The notes under the pieces were generated by a model. That model was not told the origin of the DNA and did not search any database. It was given only the letters and a program-made list of their open reading frames with translations. Source: Lutraria lutraria (taxonomy: Eukaryota; Mollusca; Bivalvia; Venerida; Mactridae). Taken from it: DNA of 64,000 nt. The stretch covers positions 42,443,083 to 42,507,082 of the forward strand of contig OZ026835.1 in assembly GCA_964023205.1 (NCBI GenBank), in the 5' to 3' direction. Shown piece after piece: positions 24,154 through 38,100 of this stretch; positions within the stretch are counted from its first letter, which is position 1, and each line of letters begins with the position of its first letter. The position numbers were made by a program, and so were the translations under genes.

Positions 24154-25984
24154 AGATTAACAAATCAACGGACTTCCGGACATTTCAGATAGTACAACAA
24201 TATACCAAGTGTCAAGTATTTATTACTATTCAGTATTCAATAATGCGTATTGTTCTAACCAATATGACACAGGATGTGTCATGGGATGATTCAAGATAAC
24301 AGGCGAGGGATGTGAAGTAACCATACCCGTTGAATCATTTATACATTTACAATATCGATAAAATCCGCGATATCCTTTATGACAAATATAAGGTTAATTC
24401 CAGTTTGCGTACATTTGCAAAATCAATATTTGATCGAAAGTACAAAAGGTATGGTGGGCCATTTTCTGGATTTATTACTAGGAAAATGACACTGACTGTC
24501 AGTATTTTTCCCTAGGATAAAAAGCTGTACATTTCACTCCAAAATATATTTCCTCTGTTTGCATTGTGATTATTCCCATAATTTGCATCTGTCGTGAATT
24601 TTCCCTTTTACCAGCGTCCATCGTCTCCCCTTTTCTCTAAAAGACCCCATATTTTGTTCGCAAGGTTTGGTAAATCTGCTATGTTTAGTCATGAACTTTA
24701 CCATGTTGACTGCCAAGTTAAAACTTTGTCACCATTTGGTCGAGCGTTGAATGGTTTAAGTTAAACAACTACTGATGTGCCTCGTAATTACAACACATTG
24801 CTTAATCAACGGCTTTATTGCTCCAAGTATCGATTTTCACATGTTGCATGATTGTGCTTGTCTTAAAAGAGACTTATTCCACACGAATCATGAAATTAAG
24901 CCGCTTTGAAATGTCTGAATATCAGATAAATTGGTTTTCATCTTCCGAGAAATATTAATACTGTTCTCTATAACAATTGTTGAAAAATCAATGTAGAGCA
25001 GTCATACTGTATGTAACATATCGTTGAAAACTGTCATAGAGAAGCCTAAATCGTCCAGGTTCTAAATTCTAATATTCATGACAAATTTTACATAATTAAT
25101 TCCCAGGCTTGTGATGTTCCATGTTTTAGATATTGACTGGCCTAAACGTAAAATCACTATACCCTTATCTGAGCTCAACAACTCCATCAAATCGCTTTAG
25201 GGAGGAGCTTATTATCTCGTCTGAGCTTTGACTAGCAGATAAGCCAGACAAGCCAGTAAGATCCGCAGCACCACCGCTCCAAAATTAAATCCAGACATTG
25301 TCTGCAGAAGAAGCCACCATTTAAAGGTAATTCACTCATTAATCTGATACATAAATGGACCCTAATCATTTGCCGTCTAAAGTTTGCATTAAAATGCGTG
25401 GCAAAATAATATAATCATAGTACTGAAAGTATTCATGGAAACTGAACTTACATAAACTTACACTGCAATATGGAGCAGGAACTAATTTAACAATCGCATG
25501 GCGGATGTAGAAAAAGTAGTACTTTGGTATTGAATGCATGTGCGCCGAGCTAGTGAACAATCGTCCAGTTTCCAAAAATAGTAGATTAAAAAAACATGGA
25601 AAAATGAAAATGCTACATGCAAGAGTTAAAGAATCAATTTGATGACTCAACTAGTTCAAATATCATACACTAAGATAAAACAAGAATCAACGTTGATGAA
25701 TTGTTGACCATTAAAGCTGACAGCAGAATTACTTACCTCGTTTACTAATAAGCCAACTGACTTTGCGATAATTAAGGCCATATACCATGTCTTGACAGTG
25801 GAGTCTAAGTTACAATGAAGTTTAATTTGGTGTAAACATTGAAATTAATTATAAAATAATCTCCTGGTTAATTACCATGTTGTTGATAACCTGAAGTGAC
25901 CCCATTCACATGACAGAAAATTAATGACACAGACAGTCAGCGTAAGTACGTAAAACCCAGCAATGATTGAAATGGCCCATTCCC
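24154..25984. other. Gene-free stretch
   Basis: About 25128-25205 (GATATTGACTGGCCTAAACG ... CAACTCCAT) is repeated in diverged form at about 29485-29545 (GATATTGCCTGGCGTAAACG), an unnamed dispersed repeat. Nothing else recognised. Confidence 0.5.
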
Positions 25985-26101
25985 TAAACTGGTTCCCGTT
26001 GACTTGTGTGTAACCAGTTTACCCATTCCCTAAACTGGTTCCCGTTCCATGTTGCAGTGCACCAAAGGCTTTGTACACACAAGTCAACGGGAACCAGTTT
26101 A
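25985..26101. mobile_element. Two TAAACTGGTTCCCGTT mini-elements, one internally deleted
   Basis: A 37-bp short form at 25985-26021 and a full 71-bp form at 26031-26101. Both are bounded by TAAACTGG...CCAGTTTA, and CCCATTCCC stands before, between and after them. Other copies lie at 59486-59642 and 62758-62821. Confidence 0.8.
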
Positions 26102-28154
26102 CCCATTCCCGTAACTAGGTAGTTTCCCTTGGAAGATTGACCGGCTTGTCGTCATTGCGCATGCGTTAAAATAGTTTTCATTTCCGGGCACAATATCTTA
26201 TTATTGATATGGAAAATCAACACTGGTTCGTCAACCTGATAGTAATGAGTCAATAATTAAGTCTTTCACACACCATGTCACCAAATCACTTAGGTATTGC
26301 ATGCATGTGTTCATACACAAAACAAGACGAAGGAATTTTTTTTTTATTGAACTGAAGATCGGAAACATACACATAAATCTGGCTATATCTTTTCAAATAA
26401 AACAAAATGTTCAGCATATTCACTTAGTCTCTAGGAAGTGTAAAATTTTAAATAGCAACTCTATCATATATGTACCCTTAATTACTATCTTGAATGTACA
26501 TGATATCAAAATATCATAATTAAATCGAACAATTCAATGATATTATAATACCTTTATACGTTACCCTTAATGCTAAGTTACTTAAAGGTAACGAAAACTG
26601 TACATATGTTGTACCAATTTTCATGAACTATTAGTTGACAAACCACCCTGCTGTTTTTGTACGCATAGAAATATAATTCAAACTATTGGTAAATATTTTC
26701 TTTGTTCATAATAACTGAATATTCATTGAATGTTAAAATGTCTAAACTTATGGACGGTTTTATTTAATATGTTCAAGGATTTTGCATAAAAGCGCCATTA
26801 TTTTATTATTTTGTGTTCCTGTGATGATATCAGAATCTTGTATGTACAAGTGATAAATAGAGATGAAAATTGCTGATTACATAAATTAGTAATGGTTGAA
26901 ATATAATTATATCACGTGCTACGTAGTTTCATATTCAATATTTCTTTTAAAATGAACAAGTAATTAATATATAAATAAATAAGTTTTTGGTAATTTGTCA
27001 CATTTCACAATAACGACTGCCTGACTAGAGATATAAAATCGTCAATTTATGATATTGCGTCAAGTGGACCGTATATATGCACTGTCACACTACATCAACT
27101 AATCTTATCACAGACAATCTTTATGGTATGTTTGTCACATAGTGCTGATTTATTCACTATTATCAATATTATTCATTGAAAATCTGTGTTTCAGTCCATG
27201 CATTGTATTGAAGCGACATGATATTACATGTTATGATATATGTTTTACGTTATGCACTATTTGTGTATATATGATAACATTGTATAATGAAACTATCTTA
27301 AAATGCTTTTCGGTGAATAACAAACATGCATTAGATCAGTTTAATGTGAGAGGATTATTTTACAAGCTGGGGTCATATTTTCAATATTTGCACCAACATT
27401 GCGTCACGTCTAATGAAAACGTCAAAGTAAACGCTTTAATCAATTTCATATTTTGATTATTAACATCTTTCTGTTGGAACAATGACAGTCATCTCGGACC
27501 TCAAATGAGAGGCAATTTCGGACAATAATTGCTTTAAATTGATGCCAATTATTCAAATATTCTGGACAGTTTTCCTTGACAGATTCCTTTTGCTTATTAT
27601 TTCAATTACAGAACGGAAGCAAAACAGCATTTAACGCGAGTTAACCAGCAACTGACATTTCAACATTGATTCTCATACATTTAATTTTGTAATGACTTGT
27701 TTTGTTGGCTTGTAAATGAACAACAATCAGATACATCAATCTCACTTTGGTCTACAAATGTACAACATTTCTCCTGTTTTCTCCAAACACGAACAGATCA
27801 ACGTAATAGCATTGTTTCTGATGGAGTTTATACGATTAGTGAATGATCAATCCATTTGCTGTTGTTCCTGGAAGTAATGTCTTTCGATTGAATGAAATCA
27901 ACTTTGTGGTTCTGATAGGCAAACACATGTTGTTTTCACTTTCCAAGTAGATATCGTCGGTATCAAGATTTTTCAAGATCGCTAAATGTGGGTGTCGAGT
28001 ATTAATTTTATAATATATTTACCTGCGTCATGCAGCTCTGTTTTCAAATAAACACTGTCTCCCTGTAAAATATTCAGAGTATGTGTGTGCATGTTCCTGT
28101 GATTTCAAGGCATTTTCAGTCCTTCTGAATGGAGTATGGACATATGACCACATA
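26102..28154. other. Gene-free AT-rich stretch
   Basis: The longest open frame (27142-27456) has an AT-driven, random composition. Nothing recognised. Confidence 0.5.
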
Positions 28155-29197
28155 CAGGGTGTCCCAAAAGAAAGGTAACACTTTCATACATGTTTAATGT
28201 CCTTTTAAATTGCAGATGAATACATTATTTATATATAGATATGTAGACCAAAGATGTAAGTTTTTTATATGAAAATCTTTAAAACATCTTCAAAATTTGC
28301 AATTTAATACAAATTTTAAAAAAAAATGCATTTTTCAATCTTGACGTCGTTTTAGTAGTTTATGACGTTTTTGATGCGACGACTTTACATCCTCTTCCCT
28401 TTACCATTCATACACGATGAATCATTCATGCACATCTATCACTTAAATACACATGTCTTTATTGGACTTTTTTACATTGCATTTGTTTTGTTTCAAACAC
28501 TGAAAGACACTGTATCTTCAAAGATAAACGGTCCAATGATACCATGGCACGACAGTGCACACCGTGAGTTACTCACTGTGTAGTGGTCTCTCCGTAAAAG
28601 AATGAGGTCGCAAGTTTGTTAATGTGCTCAAAAAGAAGTATCCTATCTTACAAAAAATGTGATTCATACATGATGTTGGTACGGTATTTACATATTGATC
28701 AAGTATTGTACTACAAAAATGTATACTTTCTACACAATATGTTCAGCGATTGAGCAATATTCAGACGATATCCAGAGGTAAATAATTTAGGAATATCTTC
28801 GCCCGCGCATAGTCTTGGCCTCAACCCATGCAACTTGGTTTCTTTGGGAATATTTTTGAAGTCAAAGGTGTATAGTCCTAAGCCACCGAACAAAGAAATG
28901 CTGTTGGGATGTTAAAGTGGTAAAGATTTCATTGTGCGTGTATGGTAAGTAAAGAGGATCAAATGTCGCCACATCAAAAACGTCATAAATTACTAAAACG
29001 ACGTCAAGGATGAAAAATGTATTTTTGTTTTTAAATTCGTATTACATTGCATATTCTGAAGATATTTATAAGATTCTCTTATACAAAAAAACTTACATCT
29101 TTGATCTACATATCTCTATATATATCATGTATTCATCTGCAATTTAAACGGACATTAAACATGTATTAAAGTGCTACCTTTCTTTTGGGACACCCTG
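28155..29197. mobile_element. 1,043-bp long-TIR element, TA-flanked, mariner-like ends
   Basis: Begins CAGGGTGTCCCAAAAGAAAG and ends CTTTCTTTTGGGACACCCTG, bounded by TA. The inverted repeats extend about 225 bp each side, to GACGTCGTTTTAGTAGTTTATGACGTTTTTGATG and its counterpart. The centre of about 590 bp has no recognisable transposase. Non-autonomous; ends and TA target match Tc1/mariner habits. Confidence 0.88.
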
Positions 29198-29743
29198 TAT
29201 TAGGTGGTGTAGCGTCATAACCATCAGGAGTGGCACTGACAGCGGAAATGTTTGTCTTTCATCAATACAAATATCATGAAGACAACATCATAGTGCAGAA
29301 TATACTGATTGAATTAATCGAAAATGTCACGAACGCTAGGCAAGTTATTCAGGTCATGTTCCTGCTAACACCATAATAATGTTCACTATGTACCCTAATT
29401 AAATTGAGGTCACTGTCATTAAAAAAAACAAAAAACTTAATATCCGGTTTGTAAAATATATGCACTATAAAATGTTTTTGATATTGCCTGGCGTAAACGC
29501 AAAATCACTCTCACAGTGTCTGAGTTCAGCAACTCCATTAATTAAAGCTTTGAGGCGAAAGTAATTAATTATCAGGTACGAGTATGTAGTCTGTTTGGCA
29601 AATAATCTAGACGAACCGCAGTTGAGTCCCATAACATGACATACCTGTTAAGTAATACACTTAATACAATTATTGAGCCAAAGAATCATTATTGTAATTA
29701 AGGAACAATTCCTTGGTTCCTTTGATTCCTGATATCTATTTAT

Positions 29744-29921
29744 AGTCAAACCTGTGCTAGGGGCCACCTCCGAATATAGACCACGCTGTGAATGAAAGGC
29801 CATTCCTTTAAAAACTGCCATTAATTGTTTAGAACAAACTGACCTCCCAATAAAGATCACCTGTCAATGAATACCACATTTTGTTTTTCCTAAGGATGGC
29901 CTTTGTTTACAGATTTAACTG
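29744..29921. mobile_element. MITE of the CAGTCAAACCTGTG family
   Basis: The left end TAGTCAAACCTGTGCTAGGG and the right end TTTACAGATTTAACTG, 178 bp, with the full family interior (GGCCACCTCCGAAT ... TTTAGAACAAACTGACC ... CACCTGTCAATG). Confidence 0.83.
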
Positions 29922-30319
29922 TACTGTGTATGGTATACGTAAGAGCCACGTCAATGCTTACACAAATGTACTTAGATTCTGTTTCATCTCGTAAATAGTA
30001 TTTGTTCTATAATATCTAAAACCGTTTTTACCACTTTATTATCTGGTCTTGAATCTACTGTATTTGTTTCATTCCTACATAATTGCCAGAATATCATCAA
30101 TTTTTATTTGTAGTCGAACAGTTGTACGCAAAATAAATAAGCGACATTAAGTCAGCCATTAAATTTATAGTCATAACATAAGCAATAAACATGTGCTTAC
30201 GGTCGATATAAACACCATACATTTTCTTTTACAGAATTTAATGAAAACACGGTAACTATCTAAATGGGATTCTTTTTTGTGAACGCCTAAGTAAAAGTTA
30301 TTTGAGTGCTTTGATTGTG

Positions 30320-30545
30320 TCCAAATAGGTCTCAGACTAGTAATCAATAGCCCTTCATGAGATGTAAGTTCAAATCCGACCTGGGGCCAAATTTCACAAG
30401 TGAGCGAGCTGTCCAACTTTCTTACTAAAGGTCTTTGGTTCTGTCCAGGTTTACTCCCTGTGGCTTCGTCCACCATTGAAGCTGCTGGAAAAGTTGCATA
30501 ATGAGTGTAGAGGCCTGCGATGCAATGTTAAACCCAAGTGACAAG
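30320..30545 (+). mobile_element. Possible SINE of a second type
   Basis: AGGTCTCAGACTAGTAATCA with the B-box-like GTAAGTTCAAATCCGACC about 40 bases later, and a tail with GCGATGCAATGTTAAACCCA. Promoter boxes are visible; family and ends are not certain. Confidence 0.5.
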
Positions 30546-30878
30546 GATTGTTCGGTTTTATGAAACATTGTTGGTATTAACACTATGTCTGAAACAGAAC
30601 ACGAGCTGCCTATCTAACTATCGATTTGCTAAAATTAGATCGTCTACTTACGTATTTGGTCTAGATGGAAAATATCAACCTCTGTTTATGGAGAGACACA
30701 TACGATCGTAGAAAGAAAGATGAGCCGCAATTTGACTTTACATTGTAGTTTGTATTCTGGTTCGTAGCCGGCCTGATTTTCTGATTTTTGAAATCTAACA
30801 ATAGTTCATCTTTCCATAGCCGTCACTAGCTCGGTGTTCATGAATTTTGATGTGGACCAATTGTAAACTTGTTGCCGT

Positions 30879-31092
30879 TCCATGTTGCACTGTAAGTCTA
30901 TGTAAGTTCTGTTTCCATGTTGCACTGTAAGTCTATGTAAGTTCTGTTTCCATGTTGCACTGTAAGTCTATGTAAGTTCTGTTTCCATGTTGCACTGTAA
31001 GTCTATGTAAGTTCTGTTTCCATGTTGCACTGTAAGTCTATGTAAGTTCTGTTTCCATGTTGCACTGTAAGTCTATGTAAGTTCTGTTTCCA
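30879..31092. repeat. 35-bp tandem repeat, 6 copies
   Basis: Unit TCCATGTTGCACTGTAAGTC TATGTAAGTTCTGTT, copies identical or nearly so. It expands a segment of a dispersed repeat whose single-unit relative lies at about 21665-21850. Confidence 0.95.
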
Positions 31093-32112
31093 TGAGTACT
31101 TTCAGTACTTCGAGTCAGGTATTTCTGTTCACTTGTGCTTTATTCATGCATGTTCGTTATTGCGTTTTCCAACATTTCATTCAGAGACCGGTAATAAACT
31201 TGTAGTTTAGATCCACCAAAACGGCACACATTTTTAATATAAAAGTTAATAGGGTAATAGAACAAACCATAAAATCGACCTGCCCTTCCAGACTTACAGA
31301 CTTTCTGCCACGACTTTGTGAAATGCCACAGGCTGTGAAGGCTACTATTTAGACAGATGGTTATTAAATAGCTCGAAATTAACTAATGAAAATAGAACTG
31401 AATGGTGTGACGCATAGCTTTCCTCGCACCAATAGCATGCGTGTGTTTTTACAAAGCTTTGTTCAATATTATGAGTGACACTCATCTTGTTACTTTTATG
31501 ACAAAAGTCTTTTGATCATGGGACTTTTTATTGATTGCAAAAAAATATTTTAAAGGCTCACTGTGCTGGATGGAAAGAGTTCTCTTGTTGAAAGGTTTCA
31601 GAAGATTTGAAGCTAAAATTAAAGCTCTTTATGGTTGATTATAGGTTTGCACAATGTTGTTTTTATCAATTAGATGTTTAACTGTGTGTTGGTGTGTTGT
31701 GGTGTCGTCCTTAAAGGTCATTAAAAGTCATGAATACTGTTTTAGAGTTTGCCTCGGCTTGGGTGAGGACAAGGTCCTTAGCTACTGATAATGAAAACAA
31801 CTAAAGTATATGTCGTTTGTACCGGTGTACCCAAGTCGAACGGGTGGTGTACTTTATGAAAAGTTGCTCTAAATATCCTAATAATAATGCTGTGAGGTTC
31901 AGTAGATTTTCGGGCCGATTTATTACATTACCATTGTCGGTCAACTCGATAATATTGCACCTCAATGTTATTTTTTCTGGACCAATGTTGGTCTTAGTAT
32001 CCTTTACAGTGATCCTTTAAATCTGATCTCTTCTCATTGTAGTTTGTCATACTTGACCATATTAACGGTGATATTCGTTTTATCTTTTCAGTCTGAACAA
32101 GCACATCGTTTA
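31093..32112. other. Upstream region of the SLC6 gene
   Basis: No TATA box or first exon can be fixed. A good acceptor (polypyrimidine then CAG, ending 32091) shows that at least one upstream non-coding exon should exist, here or further away. Confidence 0.5.
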
Positions 32113-35100
32113 ATGGTCGAGTTGGATGAGAAGAAGAAAGGTGATGATGAAAGCTGCGAAAGAAGTGACGAGGGATCTTACCAGGATAGTCAAGATGATT
32201 ATGTCGAGAGGGAGAAGTGGGGCTCCCAGTTTGAGTTTATCCTCGCAATTGCTGGATACTCCGTGGCGTTTGGAAACTTGATGCGCTTTCCTTACTTGTG
32301 CATGAGGAATGGTGGAGGTATGTTGTAGGCGTTTAAAACACTGCCCCGTCTTATGACATATTCTCATTGGAATCTTGAGTATCTATATATTAACTGCCCC
32401 GTCTTATGACACATTCTCATTGGAATCTTGAGTATCTATATATTAACTGCCCCGTCTTATGACATATTCTCATTGGAATCTTGAGTATCTATATATTAAC
32501 TGCCCCGTCTTATGACACATTCTCATTGGAATCTTGAGTATCTATATATTAACTGCCCCGTCTTATGACATATTCTCATTGGAATCTTGAGTATCTATAT
32601 ATTAACTGCCCCGTCTTATGACATATTCTCATTGGAATCTTGAGTATCTATATATTAACTTTCCCGTCTTATGACATGTTCTCATTGGAATCTTGAGTAT
32701 CTATATATTAACTGCCCCGTCTTATGACATATGCTCATTGGAATCTTGAGTATCTATATATTAACTTTCCCGTCTTATGACATGTTCTCATTGGAATCTT
32801 GAGTATCTATATATTAACTGCCCCGTCTTATGACATATTCTCATTGGAATCTTGAGTATCTATATATTAACTGCCCCGTCTTATGACATGTTCTCATTGG
32901 AATCTTGAGTATTTATATATTAACTGCCCCGTCTTATGACATGTTCTCATTGGAATCTTGTGTATCTATATATTAACTGCCCCGTCTTATGACATATTCT
33001 CATTGGAATCTTGAGTATCTATATATTAACTGCCCCGTCTTATGACATATTCTCATTGGAATCTTGTGTATCTATATATTAACTGCCCCGTATTATGACA
33101 TATTCTCATTGGAATCTTGAGTATTTATATATTAACTGCCCCGTCTTATGACATATTCTCATTGGAATCTTGAGTATTTATATATTAACTGCCCCGTCTT
33201 ATGACATATTCTCATTGGAATCTTGAGTATCTATATATTAACTGCCCCGTCTTATGACATATTCTCATTGGAATCTTGAGTATTTATATATTAACTGCCC
33301 CGTCTTATGACATATTCTCATTGGAATCTTGAGTATCTATATATTAACTGCCCTGTCTTATGACATATTCTCATTGGAATCTTGAGTATCTATATATTAA
33401 CTGCCCCGTCTTATGACATATTCTCATTGGAATCTTGAGTATCTATATATTAACTGCCCCGTCTTATGACATATGCTCATTGGAATCTTGAGTATCTATA
33501 TATTCATTTGGGTTTAACGCCGTTTTCAACATTTTTTTCAGTTACATTTGTATATACAGCGGCCCATTCACCTAACCAGTTTTCCCGGACTGTTTTTTAA
33601 CCAATACAGTACTACCTTACCTTCCATAAGGCTCACAAATCTTGAATCTGCTATTTTTATAACAGCAAGAGTATCATTAACAAAACATAATCTTTATATT
33701 TAAGACGGAACAATTCGGTTGATATAATACTAGTATGTTTGCATATTATATGTATGTAATAATGTTTACATTTTGCTTGTATGTAATAGTTGTATTAATT
33801 ATGCACTAAAAGGCTAATTTTCTTGAGCTTTAAATGGCATCTATCCAGAAGTTCTTAACCATTAACGGTGAAAACAATATATATTGGAAGATTCTATATC
33901 TGTACTGAGGTCTTAGTAGAAAATTACGCCAACACTCCCTCAAAGAACATAAAATCGGTTTCCATGGCAACGAGCCATTGGTTGTATGAACAGACTGATG
34001 AATATTGTTAGCAAATGTATATAATTACAACTGTATCCATTTACGATGTACGATACAACATGCCAATATTTTTCACCCTCTATACTCAAGTTTCTGTCAC
34101 ACCAAATATAGATTCAAAGAAGTAGATCCAGAGTTGCTAATGGATTCTTACAAACAACTTTTTTTTATCGCTGTTGCTCACACGAGGTATCCTGCCATGT
34201 ATTCATGTATAGATAAATCAATATTTTAAACTGGATGTTGAGTACGTGAGTCATTTGCCGATGCTGTAGATGTGTGAAAAAGCAGCAGGTCTGGTGTTTA
34301 TTGGCCATTTTTATGTTCAATGTGTGGTGAAATGACATATTCATTTCTATATAAAGCCATCCTTAAAAAATGTTTGTTTTGGGTAACCCTACCCAGAGAT
34401 TTTTCAGTGGGTAGGTGGGTAGGAAACATTTTTTATAAAAACTATTCATTACTTTGAACTCAAATTTTTTGAACGCGAAACAGAATTTTACCCAAGAGAC
34501 CAAAGAAAGCTGGATAGGACCGTTTTTTGGTGAGTAGGTAGCGTAACTCCGAAAGAAAATACTTTTTAAGGATGGCCTAAGTAATAAATTTAATGTAGTA
34601 ACTGAATCACTTACGATTTTACTTAACTTGCTTTCAGGTGCTTTCCTCATCCCATTTTTCCTATTGATGATACTGTGTGGATTTCCGTTGTACTATCTAG
34701 AAGTATGTGTCGGTCAGTTCTCAGGAAGCTCTCCATTGTTTGTGTGGAGGTTAGCTCCCCTGCTTAAAGGTAACTACAGGAACAACATCTGCATAATTCA
34801 TTACAAATATGACTAGTACTAATTTCTTAAGGTACCCAACACTAGACTTTCTTCTCAAAACCAAATTTTGGAAATATTTTAGAATTTTATAGGTTTCCAT
34901 GATAGACAATGATTTACCGTGAGATTTAAAACAACAACAATGACATTCCTTTGAGTAATTTTTCCTTTAAATTTGCATTAATGTCTATAGGAGTAACTCA
35001 TTGTTCAAAGATTAAAAAAGAATCCATTTTAATGATAACTAGTGGTAAAAAGATGCAATAGCACAGAATCAAACAAATTTGATAAAGAAAAAATAAAGGT

Positions 35101-38100
35101 CACCACGCAATATCTACAGAAATTATTATTGTTCTATAAAAGGCAAAGACAAAGGCAACAATTCTTACAAAAGTGACAAAATGTATCGTTAAATAAACTG
35201 GAATATCCGAGGTAACATTCAACAAAATGTATCGTTAAATAAACTGGAATATCCGAGGTAACATTCAACAAAATGTATCGTTAAATAAACTGGAATATCC
35301 GAGGTAACATTCAACAAAATGTATCGTTAAATAAACTGGAATATCCGAGGTAACATTCAACAAAATGTATCGTTAAATAAACTGGAATATCCGAGGTAAC
35401 ATTCAACAAAATGATGGCAATTGGGCAAAATTATTTTGTAATATTAACATTTTTGTGTAGAATGAAGCTGATGATACATTAAGCGTCACTTTCAAGGTAT
35501 TTGTTCATACTGCTAAGATTATTGGGTTTGAGCAAATCCTCCTTTGTAAATTTCCTAACTGAGAACTCGTGAGAAATACGTTTAGTACTTCATGGTCATT
35601 TTTTTTAGATTTAAGTTTTATGCTTCAAGAACATTTTGCTGTATAAGTTTACGTTTAGTACTTACCTTAACTTGCCTAAACTATCTAGAAATTGCAATAT
35701 GAATATATTATCAAAAGTGAATTTTTAAAACCGTATGTTTGTTTGTTAGTAACGTTACCAGTAATTGCACTTACCGTACTTCATTTTTTTACTAAGCAAC
35801 ACATGTATGCCAACCCTGTTAAGTCTTAATTCATTAACTTGTTGTTATAGTTACTGCGTTTTATAACCTACGTGGTTCTTAACAAACAGGTGTTTCAACT
35901 TAAAAAGCAATTCTTTTCGTTCCACTATTAATTGTATAACACATTTAGACTGTTTAAACTGAGGCTAAATTGTGTCTTTAAAGACTGAGCTTACTTATTT
36001 TTAATAAGCAGTATTTTTTATGGCAATAAATGAGAATTCTAAAAATTGATAGGGTGTGAACAAGTACACATGTGAATATTTGTAATCGTTTAAACGTTCG
36101 TTGGTTGGACATTTAATTCTGTTTTATCACAAAAATATTAGACCGGCATTTGCAGAAAGGTCAAACGCATTGCGTCAAATAATTTTTATAATGATTTTTT
36201 TCATAAAAACAACATCATATATTTCGTTACAATGCCTTCAATCCAAAATGCACCAATTAGCATCTCAACTGTTATTGTAATGTAGTATAAATAATGTATA
36301 AATGGTGCAATATACATGTTACATCAATAATAAGTACCTTGCTAGTTGAGGGTATATAAAGATAAACATGTTTGGTATCCCATTGTGTAGCACCATACAT
36401 TAATGTTTATATTTCTGTTGATAATTCATTGTGTTAGATATCTCCCCTAACTCAAAATCGTTCACTTGAAATATTTTAATACAATATAATTTTTGGTACG
36501 AAGGTAAATGTGTGTAATAATATTGTTTATACTAATACAATACATGTACAGTTTTTGATATGCATGTATTTTTGTAATAATAACTTTCAAAATAATTAAT
36601 TTGGATAATAATAATTTTTATAACAACAATCATTTTTACAATAATATTTTTTGTAACAATTCAATTTTTGTTCTGCAGGTATTGGCTGGTTGATGGTTCT
36701 GATATCCGGAATCGTATCCTGGTATTATAATACTATAATCGCGTGGGTACTCTACTATCTTGTAAACTCATTCTATCCCACACTACCCTGGTCTACGTGT
36801 GACAACGAATGGAATACAGTGAACTGCAGGCCATCCGATCCTACAGCTTTAGTTGAGATGCAAAAACAACAGGCTCTTAATAGTTCTTCAAATGCCACCT
36901 ATGACGTTAATGTTGTGGTCAGAAACATCAGTTCAGCCAAGGAATTCTGGCAGTAAGTTGGATCACACTCATATGATATAAAATATATTTGCTTTTACGA
37001 AATATCTAATGCCAGTTCCGAATAGTATTGTAATGAAAAGTTTTAATTTAGTTATATTTATTCGAAAAAATGTCATACTGGTAATAATAATTCCAAAGTC
37101 TCATAGATGCGAGTGACTATCTACAACCCATAAAGATATTTGCTATATTACCATATTCTAAATATACAAAGAACCGATTTTGCTATATTACCATATTCTA
37201 AATATACAAAGAACCGATTTTGCTATATTACCATATTCTAAATATACAAAGAACCGATTTTGCTATATTACCATATTCTAAATATACAAAGAACCAACAT
37301 TGATATTTTACCATACCATAAATGTAGAATATCTAACCGTGCTACCTTACCATATAGTAAATGTACGAAGAGACCATTTTACTTTATCATCCTCCTCTTC
37401 TCACTCACCGTCAGATTTCACTAGTTGACTGATCATTAAGGATAGCGTCTGACATGTTAAGGGAACGAGTGACATTTCTGATGAGGAAGAGTGTCGGAAG
37501 ATTAATTTCGACATCCGTGATATAACAGCCAAAATCTATCTAATACGTTGTTTAATACTATTAACAGATACAATGTCCTGGAAATGTCTAAAGGTATTGA
37601 TGACATTGGAATGCTGAAGTGGCATCTTGCTCTCGCCTTACTTGCTGCATGGGTTCTTGTTTTCCTTTGTCTCATCAAAGGCGTGAAGTCAGTAGGGAAG
37701 GTAGGTTTGTTCGATATTAACTGTATACTAGATACCATAACTAACAATCCTGATAAATATAGTTCTAACAATGATTAGGTTTGGGACCTCTCTCACAAGG
37801 GTCTTTGGATTTGATACCAATTATTCATCCAAAAAGGTGGTGGGAAAGATGTCAGTCTAAGTATTATGCTCGGAAGAATGTATGAAACAAGTCGGCAGGT
37901 TTTGTGTGATGGATCTGTCTTGATAATTCGACCTTACCATGTTCCAATTTGTCTTTAAAATTCATTATATATCAGGCTCCAGAACCCCAACACTTTTGGC
38001 ACCCCCGAGGGCTTCCTCTTTTAAACGATTTTCAGCAAAGCCCCGGGGATACAAAAAGTTGGAGGTCGAGTATGTAATTATTTTGTAGTTGCCCGTGTTC

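Noticed and set aside
27142..27456. 104-residue hydrophobic plus-strand frame
   Set aside because: Hydrophobicity follows from T-rich codons; no family resemblance.
28362..28893. Possible transposase remnant in the centre of the long-TIR element
   Set aside because: No helix-turn-helix or DDE/D-like blocks could be seen in any frame.
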